The notes below the pieces were generated by a model. The model had not been told where the DNA came from, did not search any database, and was given only the letters and a program-made list of their open reading frames with translations. A DNA stretch of 64,000 nt from Lactobacillaceae bacterium (lineage in GTDB: Bacteria; Bacillota; Bacilli; Lactobacillales; Lactobacillaceae), in assembly GCA_031289615.1 (NCBI GenBank), contig JAITPD010000047.1, positions 32,763 to 96,762 of the forward strand. The letters run 5' to 3'. The position numbers were made by a program, and so were the translations under genes. Below are positions 60,421-64,000 of the stretch, piece by piece (position 1 is the stretch's first letter; every line of letters starts with the position of its first letter).

Positions 60421-61323
60421 CTACGCGCGAGGAAAGAAATTACGATAGCTTTCCTGCAAATTTTCTCTCGTCACGTGCGTATAAATTTGAGTGGTGCTCA
60501 AGCTACTATGGCCCAAAAGCGCCTGTACATTTCGTAAATCTGCACCATTATTCAATAGATCCGTGGCGAATGTGTGCCGGAACATGTGCGCAGAAACATT
60601 TTGGGTAATTCCGGCCTTTTTCGCAATTTGCTTTAACACATATTCGATCCCACTCGCAGACAAAGGTTCGCCATTTTTATTGACCAATAAATTATCGTGT
60701 GACCGTTTAGCATTTTTCATCAACGCCGGGCGCACTGTTTTCAAGTACACATCTAGCGCATGCTCCATATATTTACCATACGGAACAACGCGCATCTTAT
60801 TTCCCTTACCAGTAATATGCACAACGCGTGGCCCACGATCAATTTCACCAAGCGTTAAGCCAGCAGTTTCGGACACACGCGCTCCAGTATCATATAAAAT
60901 CTCTAGCAACAGTTGATTACGAATGCCTAAAGCTGAGTTATCAGTCGCCACTTGATCAAAAAGCTTTGTTAATTCTTGCTCATAAAAATAACGAGGCAAA
61001 TGCTTGCCAGCCTTGTGAAGTTGCACATCTTGAAACGGATTTTGGATAACTTTACCATTGTTATACAAAAAGCCATAAAAACTACGGAGCGAACTGACTT
61101 TTCGCGCAATCGTTCGTCCTCCATCACCATGATCAAAGAGATAACTTAAAAAAACGCGGACATCTAAGTGATCCACGTTTTCTAGAGCTGATTCGCGTCC
61201 AGTCTCAGCCAAAAAACGCCGTAATTCATCCAAATCAGACTGATAAGCCCGAATCGTGTCTTCCGAATATTGGCGCTCTCCACGTAGATATTTTGTGAAT
61301 AATTCTACGTTGTCTTGGCTCAT
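60421..61323 (-). CDS. xerC: Tyrosine recombinase XerC
   Basis: [13 protein letters not shown]...[39 protein letters not shown]. Confidence 0.93.
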   Translation of the reverse strand: MSQDNVELFTKYLRGERQYSEDTIRAYQSDLDELRRFLAETGRESALENVDHLDVRVFLSYLFDHGDGGRTIARKVSSLRSFYGFLYNNGKVIQNPFQDVQLHKAGKHLPRYFYEQELTKLFDQVATDNSALGIRNQLLLEILYDTGARVSETAGLTLGEIDRGPRVVHITGKGNKMRVVPYGKYMEHALDVYLKTVRPALMKNAKRSHDNLLVNKNGEPLSASGIEYVLKQIAKKAGITQNVSAHMFRHTFATDLLNNGADLRNVQALLGHSSLSTTQIYTHVTRENLQESYRNFFPRA

Positions 61324-63491
61324 TTTTTAGCTACCGCCTTTTTAGTTGTACGGTTTCGGGTTGTCGCTTTCTTTGTTGCTGTCTTCTTAGTTGTTGCTTT
61401 CTTAGCAGTGCTTTGCTTAGTGGCTTCTTCGCCTGCTTTAGGAGTTGTCCCGTCAGCTAAGGTCTTTTCAGTTGGCTTGTCCCATGAAGTAAAGTCACAG
61501 TCAGGATAACGCGAGCAACCGTAGAATGTCCGTCCACGCTTGGTTTTGCGCTCAATAATTTGTCCTTGATGACACTTAGGGCATAGTAACCCAATTTCTT
61601 TAACGATTGTCTTGGTATTACGGCAATCTGGGAAACGTGAACAAGCAAAGAACTTTCCATAGCGACCCAAACGTTCCAACATTGGTGCTCCACAAATCTC
61701 ACAGTTTTCACCAGCAAGTTTGTCCTTAACCACCATTTTTTCCATTTCGACTTCAGCCTTGGTCAGCTCAACCCTAAATGGCTTATAAAATTCGTCGACC
61801 ACGCGCACCCATTCTTCAGAACCGGTTTCAACGTTGTCTAATTCACCTTCAATTTTAGCTGTGAATTTCAAATCAGCGACATCTGGGAAATAAGCGCGAA
61901 CGGCATCTTGCACCATTTTCCCGATTTCAGTCGGAATGAACTTCTTTGCATCAATGCGCACGTAGCCACGAGTTTTAATCGTCTCAATTGTCGCTGCATA
62001 TGTCGAAGGACGCCCAACGCCGGCTTCTTCCAACGCCTTGACGAGCGCTGCTTCAGTATAACGCGGCTTTGGTTGCGTGAACTTTTGCTCAGGATTGATG
62101 CTAGCCATTGTGACAGTATCACCTTCGTCCATCTCTGGAAGAACGTTATCCTTGGCCTTGGCTGCTGGATACGCTTTGGTATAACCAGCGAACTTGGTTG
62201 TAGCACCATTGGCCCTAAACATGACACCATTTTGCTCAATCGTCACGCGAACTCGATCAATAATTTCAGGAGTCATTTGTGAAGCAACAAATCGTGACCA
62301 AATTAATTGATACAACTTGAACTGGTCGTTGGTGAGTTTATCCTTAATTGAAGCTGGCGTACGGTAAACAGAAGTCGGACGAACTGCTTCGTGGGCGTCT
62401 TGGGCCCCTTCTGGCAACTTGCCTTGGACCGGCTTAGTTGCAGCGTATTCTGCTCCGTATTCTTCATGAATAAAGTGCGATGCATCATTTTTAGCAACTG
62501 AAGAAATCCGGGTTGAATCAGTTCGCATATAGGTAATCAACCCAACGGAACCATCCCGGCCACCCAAATTAATTCCTTCATACAATTGTTGAGCAGTTGA
62601 CATCGTGCGTCGAGCCTGGAAATTAAGCTGTGTGTTTGCTGTTTGTTGCAAAGTTGATGTGGTAAACGCGGGGCTTGGATTATTCTTTCCTTCGCTCTTA
62701 ACTACGCCAGTGACATCAAAGAGTTCGGCCTTGTTGAGTCGCTTCATAATTGCTTGAACTGCTTCGTTGTCCGGAACTTTGTCCACACGCTTGTCGTCTA
62801 AGCCATAAAAATTAGCCTTGAACTTTTTAGCACCCTTTTTAAACTCAGTTGGGAATTCCCAATATTCTTCGGGTTCGAAGGCTTGAATTTCATTCTCACG
62901 ATCAATAATCAGACCCAGCGCCACAGATTGAACTCGTCCGGCACTTAAACCTTTTTTAATTTTCTTCCACAACAATGGCGAAATCGAATATCCCACAAGA
63001 CGATCCAAAATCCGTCGAGCTTGTTGCGCATCGACAAGGTCCATATTAATTTTACGAGGGCGCTTAAAAGCATCTTTAACTGTATCCTTTGTGATTTCGT
63101 TAAAGACCACCCGATTTTCATCAGAGCTAATATCTAATTCCAAAATATGCGCCAAATGCCACGCGATTGATTCTCCTTCACGGTCCGGGTCGGAAGCAAG
63201 ATACACATGTTTAGCAGCTTTAGCATCCTTTTTTAGGCCCTTGATAATGTCGCCTTTTCCGCGGATGTTAATGTATTTTGGTTCGTACTCATTTTCAGTG
63301 TCAACACCCATCTGTGACTTAGGCAAATCGCGAATATGCCCGATACTAGCAACTACCTTATAGTTTGGCCCCAAATACTTTTCAATTGTCTTTGCTTTTG
63401 ATGGTGATTCGACAATGACTAAGTTTTTTTGCTTTGCCGATGATGTTGTACGCCTTTTCTTGGTTACTTTTTTTTCTGTTTTTTCTACCAC
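61320..63491 (-). CDS. topA: DNA topoisomerase I
   Basis: [35 protein letters not shown]; zinc-ribbon C-terminus. Confidence 0.97.
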   Translation of the reverse strand: MVEKTEKKVTKKRRTTSSAKQKNLVIVESPSKAKTIEKYLGPNYKVVASIGHIRDLPKSQMGVDTENEYEPKYINIRGKGDIIKGLKKDAKAAKHVYLASDPDREGESIAWHLAHILELDISSDENRVVFNEITKDTVKDAFKRPRKINMDLVDAQQARRILDRLVGYSISPLLWKKIKKGLSAGRVQSVALGLIIDRENEIQAFEPEEYWEFPTEFKKGAKKFKANFYGLDDKRVDKVPDNEAVQAIMKRLNKAELFDVTGVVKSEGKNNPSPAFTTSTLQQTANTQLNFQARRTMSTAQQLYEGINLGGRDGSVGLITYMRTDSTRISSVAKNDASHFIHEEYGAEYAATKPVQGKLPEGAQDAHEAVRPTSVYRTPASIKDKLTNDQFKLYQLIWSRFVASQMTPEIIDRVRVTIEQNGVMFRANGATTKFAGYTKAYPAAKAKDNVLPEMDEGDTVTMASINPEQKFTQPKPRYTEAALVKALEEAGVGRPSTYAATIETIKTRGYVRIDAKKFIPTEIGKMVQDAVRAYFPDVADLKFTAKIEGELDNVETGSEEWVRVVDEFYKPFRVELTKAEVEMEKMVVKDKLAGENCEICGAPMLERLGRYGKFFACSRFPDCRNTKTIVKEIGLLCPKCHQGQIIERKTKRGRTFYGCSRYPDCDFTSWDKPTEKTLADGTTPKAGEEATKQSTAKKATTKKTATKKATTRNRTTKKAVAKK

Positions 63492-63600
63492 GTACTCATC
63501 CTCTTTTCATTAGTTTATATTTTCCTAACTAGTTATGCTAGTTACGAAACATCTTTGGCCATTTTTCACTGGCGTGGTGGGTTTTCAATAATGATAGAAA

Positions 63601-63973
63601 GTGGCGACACGGTTCCATTCGACTACACATTTTTACAAAATGAGTCGAATTGGTGCCGCTACCTCGCTTTAAGGAGTGTGCACAAAGGCGTTTTGAGCTG
63701 TCGGGATAAGATTATTTTCCAATTTGCTACCAAAGCGTAGCGACGTAGTGATTTGGAAAAGAAGCTTATAACCGAAGCTCAGCCTTTGTAAACACGATGA
63801 TCACCTACTATCATCATATCAATCCAGCACCCCTCAAATTAAATGACAAAGATGTTACGTACTTTGATTAATCTGCGAAGCGATTCTGTCGTCGGATGAC
63901 CAGTCCCTTGCCGAATCAAGGCGAACCTTTTCACGCGGGCTTTAGCACCGTGAAATTGGCAAATTATTTTGCC
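63601..63973. other. Highly structured non-coding region upstream of topA
   Basis: Nested stems including ATTCGACT/AGTCGAAT, ACAAAGGC/GCCTTTGT, GAGCT/AGCTC, TTTTCCAA/TTGGAAAA, GCTAC/GTAGC, GGCAAA/TTTGCC. Confidence 0.6.
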
Positions 63974-64000
63974 ATTCGCCGTGACTCGTGCAGGGCCATC

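Noticed and set aside
60421-61323. Tyrosine recombinase as the integrase of the conjugative element
   Set aside because: It sits in the core topA-xerC context, more than 7 kb from the element edge, and looks like housekeeping XerC.
61315-61509. Plus-strand hydrophobic [28 protein letters not shown]
   Set aside because: Antisense of the K/T-rich C-terminal tail of topA.
63601-64000. RNase P RNA, tmRNA or T-box leader
   Set aside because: None of the conserved motifs I recall for these RNAs is visible on either strand.
63896-64000. Open plus-strand frame MTSPLPNQGEPFHAGFSTVKLANYFAIRRDSCRAI running off the edge
   Set aside because: Overlaps dense hairpins and has no SD; the minus strand is also open there, so coding cannot be supported.

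Overview
The window holds two parts. (1) Positions 1 to about 53.4 kb are a conjugative plasmid or ICE-like segment, almost all coded on the minus strand. It encodes VirB1-, VirB4-, VirB6- and VirD4-like transfer proteins, a small VirB2-like pilin candidate, a MOB_P-type relaxase, a TOPRIM primase-like protein, topoisomerase III, SSB, a ClpB-like AAA+ ATPase, a 1.9-kaa LPxTG adhesin, a type II TA pair, RHH and XRE regulators, and several very large polyvalent-type proteins. (2) Positions about 53.6-63.5 kb are a chromosomal core block (YibE/F pair, dnaI, dnaB, coaE, mutM, galM-like, xerC, topA) of Lactobacillaceae/Firmicutes type. No rRNA, canonical tRNA, CRISPR array or transposase was seen, and no integrase for the element. 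The most interesting signals read directly from sequence are: (a) two paralogous large genes (31674-32933, 33251-36226) whose N-termini resemble type III toxin (TenpN/AbiQ-like) domains, interleaved with three candidate structured ncRNAs on the opposite strand, two of which have good promoters starting at the toxin start codons; (b) a six-member promoter family with an ACTTTT box exactly 21 nt upstream of TATNNT, placed upstream of the conjugation operons; (c) a four-unit array of convergent gene pairs at 20.2-25.1 kb with repeated intergenic cassettes and structured leaders; (d) in-frame internal SD-ATG starts at domain boundaries in three giant ORFs; (e) a tRNA-like fold in the leader of the putative rep gene; (f) a cluster of GGTAGGACA-N2-TGTCCTACC palindromes next to RHH genes; (g) a highly structured non-coding region upstream of topA. 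Family names come from recalled motifs, not database searches.
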